NCBI GenBank assembly: GCA_032464575.1
Contig: JAWDKM010000003.1
Span: 248,001 to 312,000 of the forward strand
Source: Pontivivens sp032464575
Lineage (GTDB): Bacteria; Pseudomonadota; Alphaproteobacteria; Rhodobacterales; Rhodobacteraceae
DNA length: 64,000 bases
Reading direction: 5' to 3'
The position numbers and the translations under genes were made by a program. Below, one piece after another: positions 25,520-34,121 of this stretch (the stretch's first letter is position 1; every line of letters begins with the position of its first letter). The notes beneath the pieces were generated by a model. It was not told where the DNA came from. It saw only the letters and a list, made by a program, of their open reading frames with translations, and ran no database searches.

Positions 25520-28453
25520 ATGCTGAGGAAGAAGACAGGACGCACCACGCGTGCCACCGTGACCGCAGACGCTCCGCGCAGGGGCGTGGACCGGCGGAGC
25601 TTCCTGCGGGGATCGGGCCTTGCCATCGGCGGGCTTGCCGCCATCGGCGCGGTCGGCGGACGGGTCCAGAAGGCCGAGGCGGCTGGTGAGACCTTCCAGA
25701 TCGGCGACATCACCCAGGTGCGCACCGTCTGCACCCACTGCTCCGTCGGCTGCACGGTCGAGGCGGAGGTCCAGAACGGCGTCTGGACCGGGCAGGAGCC
25801 CGGCTGGGACAGCCCCTTCAACATGGGCGCCCACTGCGCGAAGGGTGCCTCGGTTCGTGAGCACGCCCATGGCGAGCGCCGCCTGAAGTACCCGATGGAG
25901 CTCGTGAACGGCGAATGGCAGCGCCGCTCCTGGGACGAGGCGATCGAGGCGGTCGGCAACAAGATGCTGGAGATCCGCGAGGAAAGCGGCCCCGACAGCG
26001 TCTACTGGCTCGGCTCGGCCAAGCACAACAACGAGCAGGCCTACCTGTTCCGCAAGTTCGCCGCCTACTGGGGCACGAACAACGTGGATCACCAGGCTCG
26101 CATCTGCCACTCCACCACCGTGGCCGGGGTTGCGAACACGTGGGGCTACGGCGCCATGACCAACTCCTACAACGACATCCACAACTCCCAGCTCATCTTC
26201 ATCATCGGCGGCAACCCGACCGAGGCGCACCCGGTCTCGATGCTGCACGTGCTGAAGGCGAAGGAGGAGAACAACGCGCCGCTCATCGTCTGCGACCCGC
26301 GCTTCACGCGGACCGCGGCCCACGCGGACGAGTTCGTGCGCCTGCGCCCCGGCACCGACGTCGCGCTCGTCTGGGGGATCCTCTGGCACATCTTCGAGAA
26401 CGGGCTGGAGGACGAGGAGTTCATCCGCACCCGCGTCTGGGGCATGGACCAGATCCGTGAGGAGGTCGCCCGCTGGACGCCAGAAGAGACCGAGCGCGTG
26501 ACCGGCGTGCCCGGTGCGCAGCTCGAGCGGGTCGCGCGCATGATGGCGGAGCACAAGCCCGGCACCGTGATCTGGTGCATGGGCGGAACCCAGCACACAA
26601 ACGGCAACAACAACACCCGCGCCTACTGCGTGCTGCAGCTCGCGCTCGGCAACATGGGCACCGCAGGTGGCGGCACCAACATCTTCCGCGGCCACGACAA
26701 CGTGCAGGGCGCGACGGACCTCGGCGTCCTCTCGCACACGCTGCCGGGCTACTACGGCCTGTCCACCGGTGCGTGGAGCCACTGGTCCCGCGTCTGGGAG
26801 GAGGATCAGGCCTGGCTTACCAGCCAGTTCGGTTCCCAGGAGCTGATGGAGAGCACGGGCATCCCCGTCTCCCGCTGGATCGACGGCGTGCTGGAGGATG
26901 CGGAGAACATGGATCAGCCCGCGAACGTGCGAGCCATGGTCTTCTGGGGCCACGCCCCGAACTCCCAGACCCGCCTGCCGGACATGCGCCGCGCGATGGA
27001 CGAGCTCGACCTGCTCGTCGTCATCGACCCGTTCCCGACCGTGACCGCGGTGTTGCAGGAACGGGAGGAGGGCGTCTGGCTGCTGCCCGCCTCGACCCAG
27101 TTCGAGACGCGGGGCTCTGCCACCGCCTCCAACCGTTCGATCCAGTGGCGCGATCAGGTCGTCGAGCCGCTGTTCGAGAGCCTGCCCGACCACATCATCA
27201 TCGCGAAGTTCGCGACCAAGTTCGGCTTTGCCGACAGGATATTCCGCAACATCGCGATGGACGGTCCCGACGAGCCGAACATCGAGGACATCACCCGCGA
27301 GTTCAATCGCGGCATGTGGACGGTCGGCTACACGGGCCAAAGCCCCGAGCGGATCAAGGCCCACATGGCCAACCAGGCGAGCTTCGACCGCACGACGCTG
27401 CGCGCGGTCGGCGGCGAGGTGGACGGCGATTATTACGGGATGCCCTGGCCCTGCTGGGGCACGCCCGAGATGCGCCACCCCGGCACGCCCAACCTCTATG
27501 ACATGTCGCAGCCTGTCTCCGAGGGCGGCCTCACCTTCCGTGCCCGCTTCGGTGTGGAGCGCGACGGGGAGAACCTGCTGGCCGAGGGTGTCTACTCCAA
27601 GAACTCCGATATCCGCGACGGCTACCCGGAGTTTACCTACCAGATGCTGGTCGATCTCGGCTGGGCCGGCGAGCTGACCGCGGACGAGCGGCGCCAGATC
27701 GCCCGCGCCGCGAGCATTCCGGGCTGGGAGGAACTGGGCGAGGCCGGCATGAGCCCGTTCCCGTCCGATTTCGACGAGCGGGCCTCCAGCGTGAACTGGA
27801 AGACCGACCTGTCGGGCGGCATCCAGCGGGTGGCGATCGCCCATGAGTGCGCGCCCTTCGGCAATGCGAAGGCCCGCACGGTGGTCTGGACCTTCCCCGA
27901 CCCGATCCCGATCCACCGCGAGCCGCTCTATACCCCGCGGCGCGACCTCGTGGCGGACTATCCGACCTACGAGGACCGGCAGTTCTATCGCCTGCCGACG
28001 CTCTACGCCTCCATCCAGCGGACGGACTTCAGCACGGACTACCCGATCACGCTGACCTCGGGCCGTCTGGTGGAGTACGAGGGCGGCGGGGACGAGACCC
28101 GCTCCAACCCCTGGCTTGCCGAGCTCCAGCAGGACATGTTCGTCGAGATGAACCCGCGCGACGCCAACGATACCGGCGTGGGCGAGGGCGACTGGGTCTG
28201 GGTCGAGGGACCAGAGGGGGGGCGCGTCCGGGTCAAGGCGCTCGTCACCGAGCGTGTGGCCCCCGGCGTCGCCTTCATGCCGTTCCACTTCGGCGGCTGG
28301 TTCCAGGGCGAGGACCTCAGGTCGAAATACCCGACAGGCGCCGATCCATACGTGCTCGGCGAGAGCTGCAACACCGCGCAGACCTATGGCTACGACAGCG
28401 TCACCCAGATGCAGGAGACGAAAGCCACCCTCTGCAAGATCACAGCAGCGTAA
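25520..28453 (+). CDS. fdhA: Formate dehydrogenase, catalytic alpha subunit
   Basis: A 977-residue molybdenum/tungsten bis-MGD oxidoreductase oxidising formate to CO2. The Tat signal has RRSFLR at 25-30. One [4Fe-4S] cluster is bound by Cys71, Cys74, Cys78 and Cys106. The metal ligand is Cys196 in the ARICHST motif (codon TGC, so not selenocysteine), with His197 next to it. The MGD-binding region follows (SNGxx-type GHAPNSQTRLP), and the C-terminal domain contains the conserved LTSGRLVEYEGGG and PFHFGGWFQGE segments. Membrane anchor (fdhC), electron subunit (fdhB), chaperone and Tat peptide are adjacent, so it is the periplasm-facing respiratory type. Confidence 0.95.
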   Translation: MLRKKTGRTTRATVTADAPRRGVDRRSFLRGSGLAIGGLAAIGAVGGRVQKAEAAGETFQIGDITQVRTVCTHCSVGCTVEAEVQNGVWTGQEPGWDSPFNMGAHCAKGASVREHAHGERRLKYPMELVNGEWQRRSWDEAIEAVGNKMLEIREESGPDSVYWLGSAKHNNEQAYLFRKFAAYWGTNNVDHQARICHSTTVAGVANTWGYGAMTNSYNDIHNSQLIFIIGGNPTEAHPVSMLHVLKAKEENNAPLIVCDPRFTRTAAHADEFVRLRPGTDVALVWGILWHIFENGLEDEEFIRTRVWGMDQIREEVARWTPEETERVTGVPGAQLERVARMMAEHKPGTVIWCMGGTQHTNGNNNTRAYCVLQLALGNMGTAGGGTNIFRGHDNVQGATDLGVLSHTLPGYYGLSTGAWSHWSRVWEEDQAWLTSQFGSQELMESTGIPVSRWIDGVLEDAENMDQPANVRAMVFWGHAPNSQTRLPDMRRAMDELDLLVVIDPFPTVTAVLQEREEGVWLLPASTQFETRGSATASNRSIQWRDQVVEPLFESLPDHIIIAKFATKFGFADRIFRNIAMDGPDEPNIEDITREFNRGMWTVGYTGQSPERIKAHMANQASFDRTTLRAVGGEVDGDYYGMPWPCWGTPEMRHPGTPNLYDMSQPVSEGGLTFRARFGVERDGENLLAEGVYSKNSDIRDGYPEFTYQMLVDLGWAGELTADERRQIARAASIPGWEELGEAGMSPFPSDFDERASSVNWKTDLSGGIQRVAIAHECAPFGNAKARTVVWTFPDPIPIHREPLYTPRRDLVADYPTYEDRQFYRLPTLYASIQRTDFSTDYPITLTSGRLVEYEGGGDETRSNPWLAELQQDMFVEMNPRDANDTGVGEGDWVWVEGPEGGRVRVKALVTERVAPGVAFMPFHFGGWFQGEDLRSKYPTGADPYVLGESCNTAQTYGYDSVTQMQETKATLCKITAA

Positions 28454-28465
28454 GGAGACCGGATC

Positions 28466-29065
28466 ATGGCACGCGCTAAATTCCTCTGCGACGCCGAACG
28501 CTGTATCGAGTGCAACGCCTGCGTCACCGCCTGTAAGAACGAGCACGAGGTGCCCTGGGGCATCAACCGCCGCAAGGTGATCACGCTCAACGACGGCAAG
28601 CCCGGCGAGCGGTCGATGTCGGTGGCCTGCATGCACTGCGCGGACGCGCCCTGCATGGCTGTCTGCCCGACGGACTGCTTCTACCAGACCGAGGACGGGA
28701 TCGTCCTGCACTCAAAGGATCTGTGCATCGGCTGCGGCTACTGCTTCTACGCATGCCCGTTCGGTGCGCCGCAGTACCCGCAGGCGGGCAACTTCGGCTC
28801 CCGCGGCAAGATGGACAAGTGCACCTACTGCGCCGGCGGGCCGGAAGAGAACGGCTCCGAGGCCGAGTTCGCCAAGTACGGCCGCAACCGGATCGCGGAG
28901 GGCAAGCTGCCGATCTGCGCCGAGATGTGCTCGACCAAGGCACTGCTCGCGGGCGACGGCGACGACATCTCCGAGATCTACCGTGAGCGGGTCGTGGCCC
29001 GCGGCTTCGGCTCCGGCGCCTGGGGCTGGGGCACGGCCTACGAGAAGCCGGGCGCGAGCCAGTAA
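28466..29065 (+). CDS. fdhB: Formate dehydrogenase, iron-sulfur beta subunit
   Basis: A 199-residue ferredoxin-like subunit with four [4Fe-4S] motifs: CIECNACVTACK from residue 13, CMHCADAPCMAVCPT, CIGCGYCFYACPFG, and CTYC with CAEMCSTKAL. It passes electrons from FdhA to the cytochrome b subunit. It has no own signal and should be exported with FdhA by the Tat system. Shorter than FdnH/FdoH because it lacks the C-terminal membrane helix. The gene lies 12 bp after fdhA. Confidence 0.95.
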   Translation: MARAKFLCDAERCIECNACVTACKNEHEVPWGINRRKVITLNDGKPGERSMSVACMHCADAPCMAVCPTDCFYQTEDGIVLHSKDLCIGCGYCFYACPFGAPQYPQAGNFGSRGKMDKCTYCAGGPEENGSEAEFAKYGRNRIAEGKLPICAEMCSTKALLAGDGDDISEIYRERVVARGFGSGAWGWGTAYEKPGASQ

Positions 29066-29076
29066 GGGAGGGTGCC

Positions 29077-30243
29077 ATGTTCAGGACCCTGATCGCGACA
29101 CTGCTGGCGCTGACGCTGGCGGTGCCTGTTGCCGCGCAGAACAGCGAGAGCGGCGAGACCTCGACGGGGCTCTCCGGCCAGTCCGGGCAGCTTGAAAACA
29201 TCCTGGAGCGTCAGCGCGCCTTGGCCGAGGGCGGGGAGCAGTTCGACGCAGGCCCCGGCCGCGAGGATTTCGATCTGAACGCGGTGGAGACCGGCAACAT
29301 CTCCGACGTCTACCGCGAGGTACGCGGCGGCACGGAAGGGGCGGTGCGCTCCTCCTCCCGCGGGCCTGCGGCCGAGACGATGATCCAGACCGGCGGCATG
29401 TCCTGGCTGCAATGGCGCGAGGGGCCGGTCAGCACCTATGGCGGCATCCTGCTCTTGGGCACGCTGGCGCTGCTCGCGGTGTTCTACCTCATCAAGGGCC
29501 GCATCCGGATCTCCGCCGGGCGCTCGGGCGTCACCATCCTGCGCTTCACCTCGATCGAGCGCTTCACCCACTGGCTGCTGGCGGGCTCCTTCATCCTGCT
29601 GGGCATCACCGGTCTGGTGCAGCTCTTCGGCCGGACCCTTGTCATTCCGCTCATCGGGGCAGAGGCCTTCGCGCCCATCGCCATCGCGGGCAAGTTCATC
29701 CACAACAACGTCAGTTGGGCCTTCATGCTGGCGCTGATCCTGACCTTCGTGATCTGGATCGTGCACAACATCCCCTCGCGCGTGGACTGGCAGTGGATCA
29801 AGGCAGGCGGCGGCTTCATCGGTGGGCATCATCCGCCGGCGAAGAAGTTCAACGCGGGCCAGAAGCTGATCTTCTGGTCGGTGATCCTGCTCGGCGGCTC
29901 GATCAGCCTCTCGGGTCTGTCGCTCCTCTTCCCCTTCGAGTTCGCGATGTTCGAGAAGACGTTCGGCTGGCTCGCTGCCGTCGGCATTCCCGTACCCACC
30001 GAACTCGCCCCGCAGGAGGAGATGCAATACGCCCAGATCTGGCACGTCATCGTCAGCTTCGTTCTGATGGCGATCATCGTGGCCCACATCTACATCGGCT
30101 CGATCGGGATGGAGGGCGCCTACGAGGCCATGGGTGACGGCGAGGTCGACCTGAACTGGGCGCGCGAGCACCACAGCCTCTGGGTCGAGGAGGTGGAGGC
30201 CGAAGGCCGCGCAGCGCCGCCCCAGGCCACCCCGGCGGAATAG
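29077..30243 (+). CDS. fdhC: Formate dehydrogenase, cytochrome b gamma subunit
   Basis: A 388-residue membrane subunit. It has a signal peptide (cleavage near AAAQN) and a roughly 100-residue periplasmic domain before the cytochrome b556 core. The core has four transmembrane helices at about residues 125-145, 165-185, 210-232 and 265-290, with a final helix near 325-345. Candidate heme ligands are His167 (RFTHWLLAGSF) and the histidines of KFIHNNVSW and IWHVIVSF. It accepts electrons from FdhB and reduces quinone. It follows fdhB by 11 bp. Confidence 0.93.
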   Translation: MFRTLIATLLALTLAVPVAAQNSESGETSTGLSGQSGQLENILERQRALAEGGEQFDAGPGREDFDLNAVETGNISDVYREVRGGTEGAVRSSSRGPAAETMIQTGGMSWLQWREGPVSTYGGILLLGTLALLAVFYLIKGRIRISAGRSGVTILRFTSIERFTHWLLAGSFILLGITGLVQLFGRTLVIPLIGAEAFAPIAIAGKFIHNNVSWAFMLALILTFVIWIVHNIPSRVDWQWIKAGGGFIGGHHPPAKKFNAGQKLIFWSVILLGGSISLSGLSLLFPFEFAMFEKTFGWLAAVGIPVPTELAPQEEMQYAQIWHVIVSFVLMAIIVAHIYIGSIGMEGAYEAMGDGEVDLNWAREHHSLWVEEVEAEGRAAPPQATPAE

Positions 30244-30252
30244 GAGGATCCG

Positions 30253-30381
30253 ATGTCCACCATGCTCACAGCCTTCGCCGCGATGGCCGTCATCACGGTC
30301 GGCGCCTGGTACGTCCTGAACGACGTCGTCGCCTATGACGGCACGGGCGCCTATTCCAACTACTCGGTCCGGCTCGACTGA
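30253..30381 (+). CDS. 42-residue membrane peptide at end of fdh operon
   Basis: A 42-codon frame with an AGGAGGATCCG site directly before its ATG. Residues 4-24 form a single hydrophobic helix (MLTAFAAMAVITVGAWYVL), followed by an acidic, aromatic C-tail that ends YSVRLD. It lies 9 bp after fdhC and directly before the operon terminator, so it is transcribed with FDH. It may be a small subunit or assembly factor of the membrane anchor. No named family is known to me. Confidence 0.75.
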   Translation: MSTMLTAFAAMAVITVGAWYVLNDVVAYDGTGAYSNYSVRLD

Positions 30382-30400
30382 AACGTCTGACCATCGCGGG

Positions 30401-30437
30401 AAGGAGCCACGAGCGACCCTCGTGGCTCCTTTTCTTT
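30401..30437 (+). terminator. Rho-independent terminator of the fdh operon
   Basis: AAGGAGCCACGAG and its exact complement form a 13-bp stem with a 5-nt loop (CGACC), followed by TTTCTTTT. It lies 20 bp after the last fdh gene and ends the rightward arm of the island. Confidence 0.92.
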
Positions 30438-30450
30438 TGTCGGTCGCGCC

Positions 30451-31089
30451 TCAGTCCGCCGCCGCGAAATGCGCCATCTGATCGGCACGGGCCTTCTGAA
30501 AGGCAGGACGCCCCGTCGCCCGCTCCACATAGTCGCGGCACGCCGGATGCTCCGCCAGCCCGTCGAGGCGGTGCACCAGCCGCAGCACGTCCGCCATCGC
30601 GATGTCGGCCACCGAGAAGTCCCCTGCGAGCCACTCACGCCCGACCAGCACCGCCTCCACATGCCACAGCCGTGCCGCAAGGAACCGGTCGAGATGCGCC
30701 CGCCCCGGCGTCTGCTCCGCGTCATCGGAAAAGATAAAGATCGTCCACGGCAGGCCCGCCATCTCGACGGAGTTCAGCGCAGCGAACACCCACTGCGCGA
30801 CGGTGGCCCGCCCGGCGGGATCGCTGGGCATTAACGCCGTACTCCGCTCCGCCAGATGCAGCAGGATCGCTCCACTTTCAAAGATCGCGACCTCACCATC
30901 GGTGAGCCACGGCACCTGCCCGAAGGGCTGATGCGCGAAGTGCTCCGCACTCCGCTCCCGAAACGGCACGCTCTCCACGTGGTAGGGCAGCCCCGCCTCC
31001 TCCAGCGCCCAACGGATGCGCAGGTCCCGCACATATCCGCGCGGGCTCTCCGGAACCTAGTCGAAGGTCGCGAGGATCAGACCGGGCAT
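30451..31089 (-). pseudogene. Glutathione S-transferase family gene with premature amber codon
   Basis: The natural start is the ATG at 31089, with GGGAGATGCGGT just upstream. It encodes MPGLILATFD, then an in-frame TAG at 31059-31057 (codon 11), and continues open for 201 codons to 30451. The context VPESPRGYVRDLRIRWALEEAGLPY after the stop is typical of GST genes that have Trp at this place, so a single TGG to TAG change would explain it. The N-terminal thioredoxin fold (QVPWLTDGEVAIFESGAI) and alpha-helical C-domain are otherwise intact. A GTG at 31032 could restart translation but would lose the first strand. Confidence 0.85.
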
Positions 31090-31194
31090 ACCGCATCTCC
31101 CACTGTCGAATGCCCAAAGCATACCGCATCGGATCTCAGGCGAAGACTACCTATCGCCCGGAAATCCGGCCAGTTTCGACGCTGATGGGAATTC

Positions 31195-31284
31195 TGGCGG
31201 AGAGACAGGGATTCGAACCCTGGGTGGAGTCACCCCCACAACGGTTTTCGAGACCGCCCCGTTCGACCACTCCGGCACCTCTCC
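31195..31284 (-). tRNA. tRNA-Ser (CGA)
   Basis: A 90-nt class II tRNA on the minus strand. The acceptor is GGAGAGG paired with TCTCTCC, then discriminator G and encoded CCA. The anticodon loop CTCGAAA gives anticodon CGA, reading UCG serine codons. The long variable arm and the GGTTCGAATCC T-loop are normal. It is transcribed toward the broken GST gene. Confidence 0.96.
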
Positions 31285-31340
31285 GCGGTCGTGGGCGTAG
31301 ATAGGCGAAGCGGGCAGGGGCGCGCAAGGGCGAAAAATGG

Positions 31341-31967
31341 TCAGGTGCCGTAGGCCGCCATGAAGATGCGGACGCATTCGCGGGCGTGGGGGGCGAAGCT
31401 GCTCTCGGGCGGGACGGCCGCATCGCCGAGGAACATGGCGTCGTTTGTCGGCCCGCCCATGACCAGCCAGTTGAAATAGGCGCCGGCGGCCTCCGGATCC
31501 GGCACGGCGATCACCCCCTGCGCCGCGTAGGCCCGGAATGCCGAGGCCAGCCGCGCGACGGAGCGGGCCGGGCCGCGGCGGTGCAGCGTCGCGCCAAGCT
31601 CCGGGAACCGCTCCACCTCGCCGATTACGAGACGGCGTAGTTGCAGCAGGCGGGGGGTCATCACGATCCGCAACTGCTCGACGGCGAAGTCGTGGAGGAA
31701 GTCCTCGATCGGGCGGTCCGGGGGCGGGTCCTCGACCCGGGCGAGCAGCACGTCGCCCGCGCCGCCGGTCATGCCCTCCACCATCTCGATGAAGAGCGTC
31801 TCCTTGCTGCCGAAATGGGCGTAGACCGTCTGCTTGGAGACGTCGGCCTCCGCCGCGACCTCGTCCATGCTGGTGCCGGTATAGCCCGTGCGCAGGAACA
31901 GCCGCTCTGCCGCCTCCAGGATGGCCGCGCGGGTGCGCGCGCGCCGGGTCTCCGCTCCGTTCGTCAT
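31341..31967 (-). CDS. TetR/AcrR family transcriptional regulator
   Basis: A 208-residue repressor. The N-terminal helix-turn-helix includes RAAILEAAERLFLRTGYTGTSMDEVAAEADVSKQTVYAHFGSKETLF (about residues 12-58). The C-terminal ligand domain resembles the AefR-like group. It is divergent from the small CXCG-type gene at 32064, and a perfect palindrome lies between them. It probably represses that gene and itself. The effector is unknown. Confidence 0.92.
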   Translation of the reverse strand: MTNGAETRRARTRAAILEAAERLFLRTGYTGTSMDEVAAEADVSKQTVYAHFGSKETLFIEMVEGMTGGAGDVLLARVEDPPPDRPIEDFLHDFAVEQLRIVMTPRLLQLRRLVIGEVERFPELGATLHRRGPARSVARLASAFRAYAAQGVIAVPDPEAAGAYFNWLVMGGPTNDAMFLGDAAVPPESSFAPHARECVRIFMAAYGT

Positions 31968-32019
31968 GCGCTTCCCCTAGCCGGACTGCGAGCCTAGCGG
32001 AAGGCCATTGACAGATCAA

Positions 32020-32034
32020 ACTGGACGGTCCAGT
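32020..32034. promoter_or_regulatory. Probable TetR operator
   Basis: ACTGGAC-G-GTCCAGT is a perfect 15-bp palindrome midway between the tetR gene and the rightward gene at 32064. A TTGACA at 32008-32013 and TCTAAT at 32034-32039 bracket it as a possible rightward promoter, with a long 20-bp spacer. Binding there would block transcription, as for many TetR repressors. Confidence 0.7.
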
Positions 32035-32063
32035 CTAATCAGTGTGCAGCGATGGAGAGGGCG

Positions 32064-32609
32064 ATGCGTCAAACGACCGTATTCACATGCGCCTGCGGAC
32101 AGTCGGCGTTCGAGCTCAGCGGGTCTCCCATGCTCGCGGCCGAGTGCTGGTGCGAGAGCTGCCGGGCCGCCGCCAGAACGCTGGAGGCGCTGCCGGATGC
32201 GCTGCCGATGGCGGAGCAGGGCGGCGGCACCCGGTTCGTGCTCTACCGAAAGGATCGGGTAACGCCGCTGCGGGGCACGGACCGGCTGCGCGAATACCGC
32301 CTGGGTCCGGAGGCAAAGACGCGCCGCGTCGTCGCCACCTGCTGCAACTCCGCGATGTTCCTGGAGTTTCAGGGCGGCCACTGGCTGAGCCTCTATAGTC
32401 AGCGTCTGCCCGCGGAACAGCGCCCCGTCCCCGACCTGCGGACCATGATGAGCGACGCGCCCGCGGGGGTGCGGCCCGACGACACCATTCCGTCCTACGA
32501 ACGCCAGTCCGCCGGCTTCATGTTCAGGCTGCTCGGCGCGTGGATCGCCATGGGCTTCCGCGCGCCGAAGCTCGACTACGTGAAAGGAGCGCTCGATGCC
32601 CGCGCCTGA
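32064..32609 (+). CDS. CENP-V/GFA-like zinc protein (DUF6151-like)
   Basis: A 181-residue protein with paired cysteine motifs FTCACGQ, ECWCESCR and ATCCNSAMF, the zinc-site layout of the GFA/CENP-V (glutathione-dependent formaldehyde-activating) fold and of DUF6151. The start at 32064 has GGAGAGGGC upstream; an ATG 12 bases earlier is less well placed. It is divergent from and probably controlled by the TetR gene, and overlaps the next small gene by 14 bp. Whether it reacts with formaldehyde is unproven. Confidence 0.75.
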   Translation: MRQTTVFTCACGQSAFELSGSPMLAAECWCESCRAAARTLEALPDALPMAEQGGGTRFVLYRKDRVTPLRGTDRLREYRLGPEAKTRRVVATCCNSAMFLEFQGGHWLSLYSQRLPAEQRPVPDLRTMMSDAPAGVRPDDTIPSYERQSAGFMFRLLGAWIAMGFRAPKLDYVKGALDARA

Positions 32610-32895
32610 CGACAAGATCGAGGTCGAGAACGTGAACACCCCCGGCCGGACGGAGCGGGTCGGCCGGGTGAAGTACGAGGCGATGCGCGCGGCGCTCCTC
32701 GCCGTGCTGCCGCAGGGCGCGCCGGGCCTGACCGCGAAGGAGGCGAAGGAGCGCCTGATCCCGCACCTGCCGGACGACCTGTTCCCCGGTGGCGCAAAGG
32801 CGGGCTGGTGGATGAAGACCGTGCAGCTCGACCTCGAGGCAAAGGGCCTCGTCGCGCGGGAGAATACGAAGCCGCTCCGCTTCCACCGGACCTGA
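32596..32895 (+). CDS. Small DUF6958-like protein
   Basis: A 99-residue protein matching, from memory, the DUF6958 family. The core VGRVKYEAMRAALLAVLPQGAPGLTAKEAKERLIPHLP looks like a winged-helix-type helical bundle, followed by FPGGAKAGWWMKTVQLDLEAKGLV and a basic tail. It could bind nucleic acid, but nothing shows this directly. It is translated from within the end of the preceding gene, so both are under the same TetR control. Confidence 0.75.
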   Translation: MPAPDDKIEVENVNTPGRTERVGRVKYEAMRAALLAVLPQGAPGLTAKEAKERLIPHLPDDLFPGGAKAGWWMKTVQLDLEAKGLVARENTKPLRFHRT

Positions 32896-33084
32896 ACGGC
32901 ACGGCCCCTTTGCGCTTGACTTGGGGGCAGCGATCCACGATATCGGCGGCTCACCCGCTCCGGCCCGTCCGGGGCGCGGTGGTGTATTTGCGAAACGCCC
33001 CGGCGACGGGGCCGCTGTCCGAGGCAGACGAAACGCCGGAAGACCCGGGGCCACAGGACGCGACAGACACGAAGGACCACGCGC

Positions 33085-33717
33085 ATGTTCGCGGTGATCA
33101 AGACTGGCGGCAAGCAGTATAAAGTTGCCAAGGATGATGTCTTCACGGTCGAGAAGCTGGCCGGCGAGGCAGGGGACGAGATCCGGTTCGAGCACGTTCT
33201 GATGCTCGGCGGGGACACCACGACCGTCGGCGCGCCGACGATCGACGGTGCGGCCGTCGTGGCCGAGGTGGTCGAGCAGACCCGCGGCGAGAAGGTGATC
33301 TCCTTCAAGAAGCGCCGGCGGAAGCACTCCTCCCAGCGTCGCCGCGGCCACCGTCAGCACCTGACGAAGGTGCGGATCACGGACATCCTCGCCGACGGCT
33401 CCAAGGCCCCGGCGAAGAAGAAGGCGGCTCCGAAGGCCGACGCAGCACCCGAGGCCGCTCCTGTGACCGAGGCATCCGCCCCGGCCAACCTGATGAGCGA
33501 GGCCCCGGCCGAGAAGGACGACCTCAAGAAGCTCTCGGGCGTCGGTCCGAAGCTGGAGACCACGCTGAACGAGGCGGGCGTCTACACCTTCGCCCAGATC
33601 GCCGAGTGGGCTCCGGAGGACATCGCCTACATGGACGAGAAGCTGTCCTTCAAGGGCCGCATCGAACGTGAGAACTGGATCGAGCAGGCGAAGGAACTCG
33701 CCGGCGCAGCCGAGTAA
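33085..33717 (+). CDS. rplU: 50S ribosomal protein L21 with C-terminal extension
   Basis: A 210-residue L21, twice the usual 103. Residues 1-103 are the normal L21 (MFAVIKTGGKQYKVAKDD, then KKRRRKHSSQRRRGHRQ, a typical L21 end). After an Ala/Pro/Lys-rich linker (about 110-150), a C-terminal domain of about 55 residues begins DLKKLSGVGPKLETTLNEAGV, a helix-hairpin-helix-like motif. Such extensions occur in other Rhodobacterales L21 proteins. It is first of the rplU-rpmA operon. Confidence 0.95.
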   Translation: MFAVIKTGGKQYKVAKDDVFTVEKLAGEAGDEIRFEHVLMLGGDTTTVGAPTIDGAAVVAEVVEQTRGEKVISFKKRRRKHSSQRRRGHRQHLTKVRITDILADGSKAPAKKKAAPKADAAPEAAPVTEASAPANLMSEAPAEKDDLKKLSGVGPKLETTLNEAGVYTFAQIAEWAPEDIAYMDEKLSFKGRIERENWIEQAKELAGAAE

Positions 33718-33729
33718 GGAGAGAGACGA

Positions 33730-33999
33730 ATGGCACATAAAAAGGCAGGCGGTTCCTCCCGCAACGGTCGCGATTCCGCCGGGCGCAGGCTCGGCGTGAA
33801 GAAGTTCGGTGGCGAGAACGTCATCCCGGGCAACATCATCGTGCGCCAGCGTGGCACCAAGTGGTGGCCGGGCGAGGGTGTCGGCATGGGCCGCGACCAC
33901 ACCATCTTCGCGACCGAAGAAGGCAACGTGAAGTTCCACAAGGGTCTCAAGGGCCGCACGTTCATCAGCGTGCTCCCGCAGCAGGAGGCCGCTGAATAA
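33730..33999 (+). CDS. rpmA: 50S ribosomal protein L27
   Basis: An 89-residue L27 of normal length with the hallmark start MAHKKAGGSSRNGRDSAGRRLGVK and the IIVRQRGTKWWPGEGVGMG core. Its N-terminus reaches the peptidyl transferase centre. It follows rplU by 12 bp with AAGGAGAGA upstream and is followed by a terminator. Confidence 0.98.
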   Translation: MAHKKAGGSSRNGRDSAGRRLGVKKFGGENVIPGNIIVRQRGTKWWPGEGVGMGRDHTIFATEEGNVKFHKGLKGRTFISVLPQQEAAE

Positions 34000-34024
34000 G
34001 CCGGACCTACTGTTAGAACAGTTT

Positions 34025-34052
34025 CGGGGATCGGCGGAAACGCCGGTCCCCG
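34025..34052 (+). terminator. Stem-loop after rpmA
   Basis: CGGGGATCGGCG and CGCCGGTCCCCG form a 12-bp stem (one G-U pair) with a GAAA tetraloop, 25 bp after rpmA. The following ATCTCGTTTCC is only weakly T-rich, so termination may be partial. Confidence 0.75.
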
Positions 34053-34121
34053 ATCTCGTTTCCGCCGGTCCCCTCCACCGCCGCCAACAGGATACGCGGC
34101 ATCGCCAGAGGGAGGGGGCAC

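Noticed and set aside
25520..28453. Possible selenocysteine formate dehydrogenase
   Set aside because: The metal-ligand codon in the ARICHS motif is TGC (Cys), not TGA, and no SECIS-like hairpin follows it.
25415..28711. Very long open frame on the minus strand opposite fdhA (about 1098 codons)
   Set aside because: It is antisense to fdhA, has His/Arg/Val-rich low-complexity composition, no start site, and arises from the high GC3 of fdhA.
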